Shown: positions 47,009 through 56,119 of the stretch, in pieces
How positions within the stretch are numbered: the first letter of the stretch is position 1
Layout: each line of letters opens with the position of its first letter
Assembly (NCBI RefSeq): GCF_017255015.1
Contig: NZ_JAFKCS010000016.1
Span: forward strand, 39,872-103,871
Origin: Bowmanella yangjiangensis
Lineage (GTDB): Bacteria; Pseudomonadota; Gammaproteobacteria; Enterobacterales; Alteromonadaceae
Length of the DNA stretch: 64,000 nt
Reading direction: 5' to 3'
Position numbers and translations under genes: made by a program
Notes under the pieces: generated by a model
Told to the model about the DNA's origin: nothing
Database searches by the model: none
The model's input: only the letters and a program-made list of their open reading frames with translations

Positions 47009-49582
47009 ATGACAATGCGTAAGCACAATAAGATTCTGTTAGCCGTACAAGCGGCTCTGATTGCCGGTGCCCTGCCTGCCCTGGCGCAAGAACAAAAGCA
47101 AGCTGAAGCCGAAGTCGAAGTAGTGGAGGTCAAAGGCTTCCGCGGCTCGGTGCAGAAAAGCCTAAATATTAAGCGCTTATCCAGCACCATAGTGGATGCT
47201 ATTTCAGCCGAGGATATTGGTAAGTTCCCCGATCAAACCGTTGCCGATGCCATGTCGCGTATTACCGGGGTGCAGGTGGAAAAAACCGACGGTGAGAGTG
47301 ACAAGGTGAGCATTCGTGGTACTGCTCCCCACTTGAATCTGACTCTCTTGAATGGTCAGAATGTGGCGTCTGCCACCGCATCCACCTCCATTTTGACGCC
47401 GTCTCGTGGCTTTAACTATTCATTGTTGCCCGCCGAAGTGGTGGAAACCTTGGAAGTGCATAAATCCGCGCAGGCCAAGGTAGACGAAGGCTCTATCGGC
47501 GGAACCGTCATTGTGAAAACCCGTAAGCCATTATCAACCGACAAAAACTATCTGGTGCTGTCGGCCCGTGATGCTTATCAGGAAAGTAGCGGTGAGCACA
47601 GCCCATTGCTGTCGGGTTTCTATTCCTGGAAGAATGAAGACAGCAACTTTGGTTTGAACGTCGGTGCGGTTTACAAAGACAACAGTATCCGTCGTGACCG
47701 CTTAAATACCGCCGGTTTTGTTGAAGCGCAACTTGACGGAAAAACCTTGTATGCCCCCTCTGAGGTCAGAGCTTCCCGCTATGAATCAGATAAAGATCTG
47801 AACACGTTTACCGCCACTTTTGAATATGCCGCGACGGATAACCTGAAACTGACCTTCAACAACATGTTATCCAAGGTCGATGTCAGCAATAAACAAGTGG
47901 CCAACGGTGCCTATGTGGTTGGTAGTGTCAATGACATCACTAACGCCCAGGTGGTGGGTGACACTATTGTATCTGGTCAGGTGCAGGCCAATGACGCCGA
48001 CGTAAACTGGGCCAAGGAAGTGCTGTATAGCGCTGGTAGCCACGATGGTAGCTATGAAACCAAAGTGCATGATCTGCATCTGGAATACCGTGGTGACAAT
48101 TTTACCTGGACCACGCAGTTGGGCCACACCCGAGCGGAAGGGGATATTCAGGATGATCAGGTAGAGTTTCAGTCTTCTGCACTGGTAGGTTTTGATCTTA
48201 GCGGCGGTCAGGTTCATTACGACCTGCCCAATGACCTGACACCTGCCGGTTACGGCGGTCTGTATACCCACAGAAACCTGATCAGTAATGCGCAAAAAGA
48301 AAGCTATATTCAGACCGACTTCAACTGGTTGCTGGACTCTGAATGGCTGCGCTCTGTGGACGTTGGGGTGAAATACCGCGACCACAACAAAACCTCCGGC
48401 TTGTATAAAGTGGTATGGCACCCCAATGATGTAGGGGCCATGACCCTGGCTGACTTCACCGACGGTTCGCTGGTGGACGATTTTATGGGCGAAGGCCGCG
48501 AGCAGGCTGACCTGTACCAGTTCCGCTATGCCAGTTGGGATCAGTGGACCGCCACTACGGCACCACTGCGCGAATATGATCATATGCAGTATGGTTTTGA
48601 TTTGACCGAAAAGACCACCAGTGCCTATGTGCAGGGTAACTTTGCCTTCGATAAGCTAAGCGGTAACCTGGGTGTACGTTATGCACGTACCGATCAGCGC
48701 AGCGAAGGGGTGGATTTCTGGATGAAATATACCTGGGATCCGGCGTCCTGGGTGTGGGTACCTGTGATTGTTGAGCGTGATTACTCAGATGTATTGCCCA
48801 GCTTAAACCTGAACTATCAGCTTGATGATGATGTGATCATCCGTTTCGCCGCGGCCAAGGTGATGTCCAGACCTGACTACGATCTGCTGACTAGCCGTCG
48901 GGGTTATCGTAAGAGTGCCTGGTCCAACCCGAAAAACCCGGGTTTCCAGGGCAATCCTTATCTGGATCCGTACCGTGCCACTCAGTATGACATCTCGGCC
49001 GAGTACTATTTTACTAAATCGTCGATTTTGTCACTGGCCTTCTTCTACAAGGACATCAGCACTTATATCGATGAACAGTACTTCCCTGTTATGTTGCCCG
49101 ATGATGAAGGTAATGTGGACGAGTACAACCTGAAAACACCGGTAAACAGTAACGGTGGGGTAAACCAAGGGATTGAAGTCAACATTCAGCATGACTTTGA
49201 TAACGGCTTTGGGGTACTGGCCAACTATACCTACGCCGATGCGGATATGGATGAGGAAGGTAAAGAGTTACCCAATAACTCAGAGAATACCTACAATGCC
49301 ACGGCTTACTACGAGAAAGGGGATATCTCAGTACGTCTGTCATACAACTATCGCGGCAGTTACTACGCCGGGGTGGTAGGGGATATGCGCTGGTATCAGA
49401 AAGGCTACGGCCAGTTGGATGCCAACCTAAGCTATAACCTCAATGACAACATTACCTTGTTGCTTCAAGGGGTTAATCTGAGTGACTCCAAGCAGGAAGC
49501 AGATGTGGGAGATGGCAATCGCCCTTACTTTATCAATCATTACGGCCGTCGTTTATTCGCCGGTGTGCAGATGAAGTTTTAA
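47009..49582 (+). CDS. TonB-dependent outer-membrane receptor (Xanthomonas/Caulobacter type)
   Basis: This 857-aa receptor has a signal peptide (cleaved near ALA-QE, residue 26) and a plug domain with the conserved AEDIGKFPDQTVADAMSRITGVQV. The 22-strand barrel ends in aromatic Phe (QMKF). The family (TIGR01782-like) is common in Alteromonadales and usually takes up sugars or peptides rather than siderophores. It follows the M28 peptidase but has its own 5' region and terminator. Confidence 0.92.
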   Translation: MTMRKHNKILLAVQAALIAGALPALAQEQKQAEAEVEVVEVKGFRGSVQKSLNIKRLSSTIVDAISAEDIGKFPDQTVADAMSRITGVQVEKTDGESDKVSIRGTAPHLNLTLLNGQNVASATASTSILTPSRGFNYSLLPAEVVETLEVHKSAQAKVDEGSIGGTVIVKTRKPLSTDKNYLVLSARDAYQESSGEHSPLLSGFYSWKNEDSNFGLNVGAVYKDNSIRRDRLNTAGFVEAQLDGKTLYAPSEVRASRYESDKDLNTFTATFEYAATDNLKLTFNNMLSKVDVSNKQVANGAYVVGSVNDITNAQVVGDTIVSGQVQANDADVNWAKEVLYSAGSHDGSYETKVHDLHLEYRGDNFTWTTQLGHTRAEGDIQDDQVEFQSSALVGFDLSGGQVHYDLPNDLTPAGYGGLYTHRNLISNAQKESYIQTDFNWLLDSEWLRSVDVGVKYRDHNKTSGLYKVVWHPNDVGAMTLADFTDGSLVDDFMGEGREQADLYQFRYASWDQWTATTAPLREYDHMQYGFDLTEKTTSAYVQGNFAFDKLSGNLGVRYARTDQRSEGVDFWMKYTWDPASWVWVPVIVERDYSDVLPSLNLNYQLDDDVIIRFAAAKVMSRPDYDLLTSRRGYRKSAWSNPKNPGFQGNPYLDPYRATQYDISAEYYFTKSSILSLAFFYKDISTYIDEQYFPVMLPDDEGNVDEYNLKTPVNSNGGVNQGIEVNIQHDFDNGFGVLANYTYADADMDEEGKELPNNSENTYNATAYYEKGDISVRLSYNYRGSYYAGVVGDMRWYQKGYGQLDANLSYNLNDNITLLLQGVNLSDSKQEADVGDGNRPYFINHYGRRLFAGVQMKF

Positions 49583-49591
49583 TCTAACACG

Positions 49592-49630
49592 ACAATAAAA
49601 AAGGCCACCTTGAGGTGGCTTTTTTATTGT
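49592..49630 (+). terminator. Bidirectional terminator after TonB receptor
   Basis: GCCACC (49604-49609) and GGTGGC (49614-49619) form a stem with a TTGA loop, flanked by long A and T runs (ACAATAAAAAA and TTTTTTATTGT), so it works in both directions. Confidence 0.9.
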
Positions 49631-49674
49631 CGTTAAGATGCATTTCACAGCGGCAAATTGCCATCTTGACTTAA

Positions 49675-49691
49675 TTGAGAATTATTCTCAA
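49675..49691. promoter_or_regulatory. Fur box before siderophore-interacting protein
   Basis: TTGAGAATTATTCTCAA is a perfect palindrome. It fits the 7-1-7 Fur consensus TGATAAT-N-ATTATCA with one symmetric mismatch per half. It lies 89 bases before the gene start. Confidence 0.7.
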
Positions 49692-49780
49692 AGGTCACAG
49701 TGTAAACTAGACGACCATTCGTTAAGCCGACAAAGCGTTGTGTTCGACGCACTGCTTCTCGGCGAATATTGGAGAGAGGT

Positions 49781-50572
49781 GTGAGTAAGTTATCCCCCAT
49801 TTCCCTGACCCTACTAAGAAATCAAGAGTTGACCCCGCATATGCGACGGTTGACCCTCAAAGCTCCCTGTGTGGCAGACTTTGAACAGGTGTCGGCCGGC
49901 AGCTACATTAAGCTGCTATTCAATAGTTATGGTGGTACAGATCTGACTCAACTAGCAGAGTCGCAACGTCCCGCTATGCGCACCTACAGTATCCGCGCGT
50001 TAGACAGACAACGGCAAACTCTGACGTTGGACATTGTGATGCATGGTCAAGGAGAAGAAACCGGCCCCGGGTCAAACTGGGCAGTCAATGCACAAGTCGG
50101 AGAGCAGATTGATATGGTTGGCCCTGGGCATCTGGCCAAAAATGCGGCCATCGAAGAGGGCGCTGATTGGTACTTCCTGGTAGGCGACGCCACGGCATTG
50201 CCTGCCATTTCCACTTACCTTGAAGCTTTACCAAATAAGGCAGAAGGCCATGCGCTAATATTGGTTAAAAGCCGTGCCGATGCGCAATCTTTAAAGGCAC
50301 CCAAGGGTATGCAAGTCCAGTGGTGTTATGCGCAGGAAGGGAACGAATTACTGACAGAAACATTGCGCATTGACTGGCTACCAGGCCGGGTTGCGGTATG
50401 GGTGGCCTGTGAATTCGATGATATGCGTTTATTGCGCCAGTACTTTCGCAATCAACGCAGTGTGCCCCATCAGGACATCTATATCAGCAGCTATTGGCGA
50501 CGTGGTAAACCAGAAGACCAGCATGTGATTGATAAGCGCTACGATGCTGAAGCCTATGCGACCAGCCTTTAG
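49781..50572 (+). CDS. Siderophore-interacting protein (ferric-siderophore reductase, ViuB/YqjH-like)
   Basis: This 263-aa FAD-binding oxidoreductase releases iron from imported ferric siderophores in the cytoplasm. It has the FAD motif RTYSIRAL and C-terminal SIP domain (WYFLVGDATALPAISTYLEAL; SYWRRGKPEDQH). I start at GTG 49781, with GGAG 6 bases upstream; an in-frame TTG at 49769 is less likely. It is convergent with the siderophore receptor, and both have Fur-box-like sites. Confidence 0.9.
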   Translation: MSKLSPISLTLLRNQELTPHMRRLTLKAPCVADFEQVSAGSYIKLLFNSYGGTDLTQLAESQRPAMRTYSIRALDRQRQTLTLDIVMHGQGEETGPGSNWAVNAQVGEQIDMVGPGHLAKNAAIEEGADWYFLVGDATALPAISTYLEALPNKAEGHALILVKSRADAQSLKAPKGMQVQWCYAQEGNELLTETLRIDWLPGRVAVWVACEFDDMRLLRQYFRNQRSVPHQDIYISSYWRRGKPEDQHVIDKRYDAEAYATSL

Positions 50573-50639
50573 GTTGGCGAAGGATAAACTTTAAAGGACA
50601 GGTGCCGGGCATAGCATACACCCAGCACGTGCGGCCTGT

Positions 50640-52757
50640 TTAGTAACGCCAGGTTAGCGAAGCCTGAACCTGTCTTGGGGCACCATAAAATGCCTGATCC
50701 CAGTACAGGCTGGCCAGGTGTTTTTTATCCGTCAGGTTGGTAACATTGAGCGCCAGATTCAGATTCTCACTTACATCGTAGCGAACAAATACATCCACTA
50801 ACGCATAGCCTGGCTGCTCCCGGCTTTGAGTTGGCTGCGCCGCAGTATAGATATCATCCTGCCATTTTACACTCGCCCCCACCGATAGTTCTGGCAAGGC
50901 TTTGGGGTAGTAAACACCAGACAGCTTAGCCATGTTACGTGGCACATAAGTGCGAACCTGCTGGCCTTCATGACCTTCTACGCTGTTTAACCAGGTGTAA
51001 CCAAAGCTGACATTAAACACGTCTGCGATGGAACCAACCAATTCAAGTTCAGCACCATCAGATTGATAATCCAGGCCATGGTAAGTGTTTACACCATTAT
51101 TGACGGCGGCAAATTCGCCAACATTTTTCAAATCGGCGCGAAACAGCGCCAGGGTGGCGGTGGCATTGTTATTCAGATTGAACTTGGCACCTATCTCGGC
51201 ATTGTTGCCTTTGGCTACGCCCAGTGCTTTAAAGTCGGGGTCAACAAAAGATTGGGGGGTAAATACTTCACTGTAGCTGGCATACAACGCCATGCTGTCA
51301 TTCAGTTCATACAAGCCGCCAACATAAGGGACTGTCTCGGTGGCATCAGAACTTGAGTCTGTACCATAGCTATAGCCATGCTGAGCTACCGACATAGTGC
51401 GGGCACCTAGTAACAAAGAGAATGCGTCGCTTAAATGCAGGCGGGTTGCCAGGTAAACCGAACGGTGGATTTGCTTATCCTGATGCCCACTGCTGTATGG
51501 ATCTGAGGGATCAAATTCGCCAATTTGGGTTTTTCCCTCTGCCCAGTCAGCGCCCAGCATGGCACCGCTGAATTCATTGTCGTAAAACGACTGACCAAAG
51601 AGCTCAATGTGAGCGTAGTTTATCCCGGCCATCAGTTCGTGTTGGCGACCGAACAGGTTGTAAGTACCGCTTAAATACACATCGGCGATACGCTGCGTTT
51701 CATCCAGGTCATACTGATTCGGCAGGCCTATCATGCCAAGGCCTGTTTGCTTATCTGGCGCACCATATACGTACATCACAGCCGAATCCTGCACTACTTT
51801 GTTGTGGCTAAGCAGCACATTCAGACTCCAATTATCGCTAAGCTGATGGCGCAGTTCAGCAAAAGTCTGGCTGTTTTTTACATCTCGGTAGGCCCATTCG
51901 GGGGCGGTACTGGTAGACACATCAAAATCGGTCGGGCTTCCATCACTGTAAAAAAGCGGCAGGGCACCAGATAAACTGCCGTCTACTTTATTCAGATTGT
52001 AACTATGGCCAAGGGTAACGGCAGTATTGGCGTTAAACAGGTATTCGCCCACTACATAGATCAGGCTGTTATCGTCTTGTTTGCGATCCAAATAGGAATC
52101 GGCTTGCTCTTTTACCACCACAGCGCGGCCGTTTAGGTTATCGCTAAGGCTGCCTGATACATCTCCTTCAAAGCGTAAACGACTATCTGAGCCTGCTGAC
52201 AGGCTGGCATAACTGCTTAGCTGCTCGTTTGGGCGTTTGCGTAGGTAGTTAACAGTGGCTGAAGGATTGGCCAACCCTGTAACCAAGCCTGCCGCTCCTT
52301 TGAGCACTTCCACCCGTTCAAACACCGCCGTATCTGGGTTGCCATGAGATAAACCGGCAGAAAAGGGTACGCCGATACCGTCGTACTGAAAATTCACCAC
52401 GTCGAAACCGCGGGCGGTGTAGTAGATCCTATCGGTTTCCACCTTTTCCACTGTGACCCCAGGGGTGTATGCCAGCAAGTCGTTGACCGAACGCAGGGCA
52501 AAATCGTCCATCTGTGGTCGAGATACCACGGTAACGGTTTGCGGGGTTTCATAAACAGTCAAGTCGAGCTTGGTTGCCGAGCGGCTGGCTCCCTGATTAC
52601 CGTAAACTTGAATAATTTCTACCTTGTTTGCCTGTTCCGCTATGGTGTCGGCAAAGGTGGTGGTGCTCATTGCACAAGAGGCGATTAAGGCAAGTTTTAC
52701 CGCTTGCGCTGTGGTACTGAGTGTCGGTTTTTTCTGCATAGCTGTGTTTGTGGTCAT
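50640..52757 (-). CDS. TonB-dependent siderophore receptor (FhuE/FpvA-like)
   Basis: This 705-aa outer-membrane receptor has an N-terminal signal (cleaved near TFA-DT), a plug domain typical of siderophore receptors (YETPQTVTVVSRPQMDDFALRSVNDLLAYTPGV, FERVEVLKGAAGL) and a barrel ending in LTWRY. The start could be ATG 52757 or ATG 52739; neither has a strong ribosome site. A Fur-box-like site lies upstream. The ligand is unknown but likely a hydroxamate or mixed type by family. Confidence 0.92.
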   Translation of the reverse strand: MTTNTAMQKKPTLSTTAQAVKLALIASCAMSTTTFADTIAEQANKVEIIQVYGNQGASRSATKLDLTVYETPQTVTVVSRPQMDDFALRSVNDLLAYTPGVTVEKVETDRIYYTARGFDVVNFQYDGIGVPFSAGLSHGNPDTAVFERVEVLKGAAGLVTGLANPSATVNYLRKRPNEQLSSYASLSAGSDSRLRFEGDVSGSLSDNLNGRAVVVKEQADSYLDRKQDDNSLIYVVGEYLFNANTAVTLGHSYNLNKVDGSLSGALPLFYSDGSPTDFDVSTSTAPEWAYRDVKNSQTFAELRHQLSDNWSLNVLLSHNKVVQDSAVMYVYGAPDKQTGLGMIGLPNQYDLDETQRIADVYLSGTYNLFGRQHELMAGINYAHIELFGQSFYDNEFSGAMLGADWAEGKTQIGEFDPSDPYSSGHQDKQIHRSVYLATRLHLSDAFSLLLGARTMSVAQHGYSYGTDSSSDATETVPYVGGLYELNDSMALYASYSEVFTPQSFVDPDFKALGVAKGNNAEIGAKFNLNNNATATLALFRADLKNVGEFAAVNNGVNTYHGLDYQSDGAELELVGSIADVFNVSFGYTWLNSVEGHEGQQVRTYVPRNMAKLSGVYYPKALPELSVGASVKWQDDIYTAAQPTQSREQPGYALVDVFVRYDVSENLNLALNVTNLTDKKHLASLYWDQAFYGAPRQVQASLTWRY

Positions 52758-52805
52758 CTAATTTAAGATGAGCGGGATCATATTCAATTACCTCTTTTGT
52801 GTAAA

Positions 52806-52820
52806 TAAGAATGATTATCA
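52806..52820. promoter_or_regulatory. Fur box before siderophore receptor
   Basis: TAAGAATGATTATCA has one perfect half (ATTATCA) and one partial half of the 7-1-7 Fur consensus. It lies 49 bases upstream of the receptor start on the minus strand. Confidence 0.6.
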
Positions 52821-52910
52821 ATAATTTAATTTGAGGCGTCTAAGAGCTTTGATTTTCCTCAAATGTTCTAAAATTAAATTCGCTTATATTCTGAGCTGAA
52901 GGATCTGAAC

Positions 52911-52937
52911 TACAGCAATTGGCGTATAAGCCGATTA
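52911..52937 (+). promoter_or_regulatory. Sigma-28 (FliA) promoter candidate before chemoreceptor
   Basis: GCCGATTA (52930-52937) matches the sigma-28 -10 GCCGATAA in 7 of 8 positions. TACA at the right distance (52911-52914) matches the -35 TAAA in 3 of 4. It lies 46 bases before the chemoreceptor start. Confidence 0.55.
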
Positions 52938-52983
52938 AGGAATAGCATCAGTAGCCGCCATTCACATGTTTTGAGGTTTTGCC

Positions 52984-54465
52984 ATGTATTGGAATAAAAC
53001 GTCGCATCCTTTGTTCTTCATCATCTTCAGTCTGTTGGTAATGGAGACATTGCTGTTGGCGTTCTGGTATGACACCTGGGGTGTGGCACTGCTTATCGGC
53101 TTACCACTGGCTGCCATGCCTATGGCTGCAATGAAGTGGAATGGTGATTCTGCCAGTACCCCTCATGTGGTGGCTATTGCGTTGATGTTGTTTACCGCTC
53201 TGCATATTCATCAAAGTAATGGCTTACTGGAATTCCATTTTGAAGTCTTTGCTTTTATGGCTTTCCTGTTGGTTTACCGTGATTGGAAAGTTCTGGTTAC
53301 CGCGGTTCTGGTGGTGGCTGTCCATCACATCGGCTTTTTTGCCATGCAAACCAATGGGTTGCCACTGATGGTACTGGAGGAAAGCCATGCAACCTGGGGG
53401 CTTTTGATTTTACATGCGGTTTTCGCCGTGACCGAGGCCATTATTCTTGGCTTGGTGGCAGAGCAAAGCCGTAAGGAAGGCATGGCGGGCATGCACCTGC
53501 GTGCCAGTATTGAGCAAATGCTGGCAGAGCCAGAGCAGATTCGCCTGAAACAGGCGCTTGCCTACTGTCAGACACATAATCTGGCAGCCTTTGGTGGTTT
53601 TTTGCAGACCCTGAATGAGCAAATAGAGAAGGTTACGCACGAAACCCGGCATCTGGAAGCACAGTCTGACACGCTAGCTAATCTGACCCAGGAGCTGCAT
53701 GCCTCTGCCAATACCCAGAAATCTACAGCCATGGAGGCGTCACAAACGGCCGAAGCCTTGGCTGATGATATGGCTAATTTAAGTGACAGCGTGCAAAGCC
53801 TTAGCAAGTTGATTGATTCCGTGGTGGAAAAAAACGCCGATGTTAATCTGGCCCTGAAAACCTCATCGGCCAGTGCAAACAATCTGGTCTCCCAGTTCCA
53901 GCAAAGTCGCGGTCAGATCGCGCAGTTGCAGCAGGTGGGAGATCGTATTGTTGATGTGCTCAATTCCATTCAGGGCATTGCTGATCAAACCAACCTACTG
54001 GCCTTGAATGCAGCGATTGAAGCCGCTAGGGCTGGCGAGCAGGGACGGGGCTTTGCGGTGGTGGCAGACGAAGTCAGGGCGTTGGCGGGCAAAACCAAAG
54101 ACGCCACCTTAGTGATCGCGCAGCAGACCACTGAGCTACGCCAGGTTGTGGGATCCACTGTGGATGCTTTCGCGCAGTCTGAACAGCAAGTGTCGCAGAT
54201 GAGCGATGATATCAGTAAGAGTACCAAGCTGATTGAGGAAGTAGACCAAGCAATGGGGGATGTGCAAGGGGTGACATCCAAAGTGGAATATAGCGCAGAG
54301 CACGGCGCCAAATTTGCCGCCGATGTCTCCGATATGTCGGTGCGCCAGCAAGAAGCCATCAGTGCCGAACTACAAGCCATTGAGGAGGCCACTGTCATTG
54401 CCGGGCAGGTGGCGCAGTCTGCCGATGTATTGTTCAATCAGGTTAAGGCCTTTGATAGCCAGTGA
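52984..54465 (+). CDS. Methyl-accepting chemotaxis protein with polytopic membrane sensor
   Basis: This 493-aa chemoreceptor has an N-terminal block of about six membrane helices (residues 8-165) with no large periplasmic domain and no obvious HAMP. A histidine pair sits within a helix ([12 protein letters not shown]). The signalling domain has the canonical hairpin [37 protein letters not shown]. The missing periplasmic domain suggests it senses something in or through the membrane, such as redox or energy state, but this is inference. Its stop overlaps the next gene (GTGA). Confidence 0.93.
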   Translation: MYWNKTSHPLFFIIFSLLVMETLLLAFWYDTWGVALLIGLPLAAMPMAAMKWNGDSASTPHVVAIALMLFTALHIHQSNGLLEFHFEVFAFMAFLLVYRDWKVLVTAVLVVAVHHIGFFAMQTNGLPLMVLEESHATWGLLILHAVFAVTEAIILGLVAEQSRKEGMAGMHLRASIEQMLAEPEQIRLKQALAYCQTHNLAAFGGFLQTLNEQIEKVTHETRHLEAQSDTLANLTQELHASANTQKSTAMEASQTAEALADDMANLSDSVQSLSKLIDSVVEKNADVNLALKTSSASANNLVSQFQQSRGQIAQLQQVGDRIVDVLNSIQGIADQTNLLALNAAIEAARAGEQGRGFAVVADEVRALAGKTKDATLVIAQQTTELRQVVGSTVDAFAQSEQQVSQMSDDISKSTKLIEEVDQAMGDVQGVTSKVEYSAEHGAKFAADVSDMSVRQQEAISAELQAIEEATVIAGQVAQSADVLFNQVKAFDSQ

Positions 54466-54956
54466 AGCGTGCATGGTTATGGCCAGTGACTATCGGTATC
54501 TGGCTGCTCTATATGCTAGGGGCGTTTTTTCTGATGGGCGACAGGCATTTGCGCTGGTTTGACCCAGAGCAGAAACTGACCGCACAGCAAAGTGCCCTGC
54601 AAGCTTATATTGCCGATTTACCCGACAATACAGTTATCGAGTTTGTTGAGCCTGGATGCTACTGCAACCCCTTTTCCAGCGAGCATCGTGAGGAACTGCG
54701 GCACGACTTTGCCAAGCAGGGAAAAACCTTGCGGGTGGTAACGCCAGGAGACGAGGAGCGTGCCTGGCTGCCTTCTGCCCCGGCGGTTCTGGTTGTTGGG
54801 GAAAACAAGCAGATTGTGTATTTGGGCCCTTATAGTGCTGGATTATATTGCAGTGCGAATAACAGTTTTGTGGTGGCAGCGGTAAATAACTATCAGCGTG
54901 CCGGACTTGCGACGGGCATTCTGGATGATGCCCAGGGCTGCTACTGTCGCCTTTAA
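54462..54956 (+). CDS. Membrane-anchored thioredoxin-like CxC protein (DUF6436-like)
   Basis: This 164-aa protein has one N-terminal membrane helix (residues 5-25) and a thioredoxin-like domain. Cysteine motifs are GCYCNPFS near residue 66, LYCSANN near 130 and a terminal GCYCRL, so CxC occurs twice. The GTG start overlaps the chemoreceptor stop by 4 bases, so the two proteins are made together. A redox role is suggested by the cysteines; no enzyme activity is known to me. Confidence 0.75.
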   Translation: MKRAWLWPVTIGIWLLYMLGAFFLMGDRHLRWFDPEQKLTAQQSALQAYIADLPDNTVIEFVEPGCYCNPFSSEHREELRHDFAKQGKTLRVVTPGDEERAWLPSAPAVLVVGENKQIVYLGPYSAGLYCSANNSFVVAAVNNYQRAGLATGILDDAQGCYCRL

Positions 54957-55103
54957 CTGGCAACTCACCAGACCTAATTGCCCTGGCGGTTATTCATTTA
55001 GGTCAAGCCACCCAGACATTCTGTGCTAAGCCTTTGATTGCGCTGACTCTGGCCCTGCGCCATTATGCCTGTCCGACAAGAAGCGATTTATGGATGGTGG
55101 TGA

Positions 55104-56009
55104 TTGCAGCAGGCCGATGTACCTGAACGTTTTGGTGTGAGCCTGGCCATTCTGGCCGCCTTTGGCTTTTCCTTCAAAGCCATATTCGTCAAGCTGGCGT
55201 ACGCCAGTGCCGAGGTCGATGCGGTGACCTTGCTTACCCTGCGAATGCTATTTGCCTTTCCGATTTTCTTTATTGTCGGCTTTTCGGCGCTGCGCGGTGG
55301 CCCGGCGTTAACCAGAAAAGACTGGCTGTTGCTGGTATTGCTTGGGTTGGCTGGCTACTACGGCGCATCCATTTTGGACTTTATGGGGCTGGCTTATATC
55401 ACCGCAGGGCTGGAACGTTTAATCCTCTTTACCTATCCCACCCTGACGATTTTGCTCGGCGTGCTGTTCTTGGGTAAGCGCTTTGACCGGCGATTGGTAT
55501 TGGCACTGCTGCTTTGTTCTATGGGCATTAGCCTGGCATGTGCCACGGATTTTGGTTCGTCAGACGATGATTCAGCCGTGCTTACCGGCGTTTTACTGAT
55601 TTTTGGCTCGGCTTTGGCCTATGCCTTCTACAGTGCATTTTCTGAAGTCTCAATAAAACGCCTTGGCTCAATGCGCTTTTCAGTACTGGCCATGTTGGTC
55701 TCTATTTTGGCCGTACAAACCCACTTTCTGCTGGTAAATCCGCTGGAAAACTTAATTCAGCCCATGCCCGTCTACCTGTATTGTGCTGCGATGGCTGTAT
55801 TCTCCACTGTGCTGCCGGTGTTCTTTCAGTCTGCCGCCGTGCGACGTATCGGTGCTCCGCGAACCGTGTTGATTGGCACTCTGGGACCGGTTCTCACCTT
55901 GTTTTTCAGTTGGCTGATCCTGACCGAACCCCTGACTTTACTGCAATTGGTGGGTACTGCCCTGGTGATTATCGGGGTTATGGTGGTGAACAAACCCAAG
56001 CGAAGCTAG
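55104..56009 (+). CDS. EamA/DMT-family membrane transporter
   Basis: This 301-aa protein has ten membrane helices in two EamA repeats (for example LILFTYPTLTILLGVLFLGKR and VLTLFFSWLILTEPLTLLQLVGTALVIIG). Family members export metabolites or amino acids. The start is probably TTG 55104 with GGTGG upstream. Alternatives further in would shorten only the cytoplasmic N-terminus. Substrate unknown. Confidence 0.88.
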   Translation: MQQADVPERFGVSLAILAAFGFSFKAIFVKLAYASAEVDAVTLLTLRMLFAFPIFFIVGFSALRGGPALTRKDWLLLVLLGLAGYYGASILDFMGLAYITAGLERLILFTYPTLTILLGVLFLGKRFDRRLVLALLLCSMGISLACATDFGSSDDDSAVLTGVLLIFGSALAYAFYSAFSEVSIKRLGSMRFSVLAMLVSILAVQTHFLLVNPLENLIQPMPVYLYCAAMAVFSTVLPVFFQSAAVRRIGAPRTVLIGTLGPVLTLFFSWLILTEPLTLLQLVGTALVIIGVMVVNKPKRS

Positions 56010-56119
56010 TACAAGTATCGGAGCCCCCTTAGCTTGCCAGCCTTGCAAAGCCTTGTACCTAAACAAAATATGCTTATACACTGAGGACTTACTGAAACTG
56101 ATTAAGTCGGGAGTGTGCC

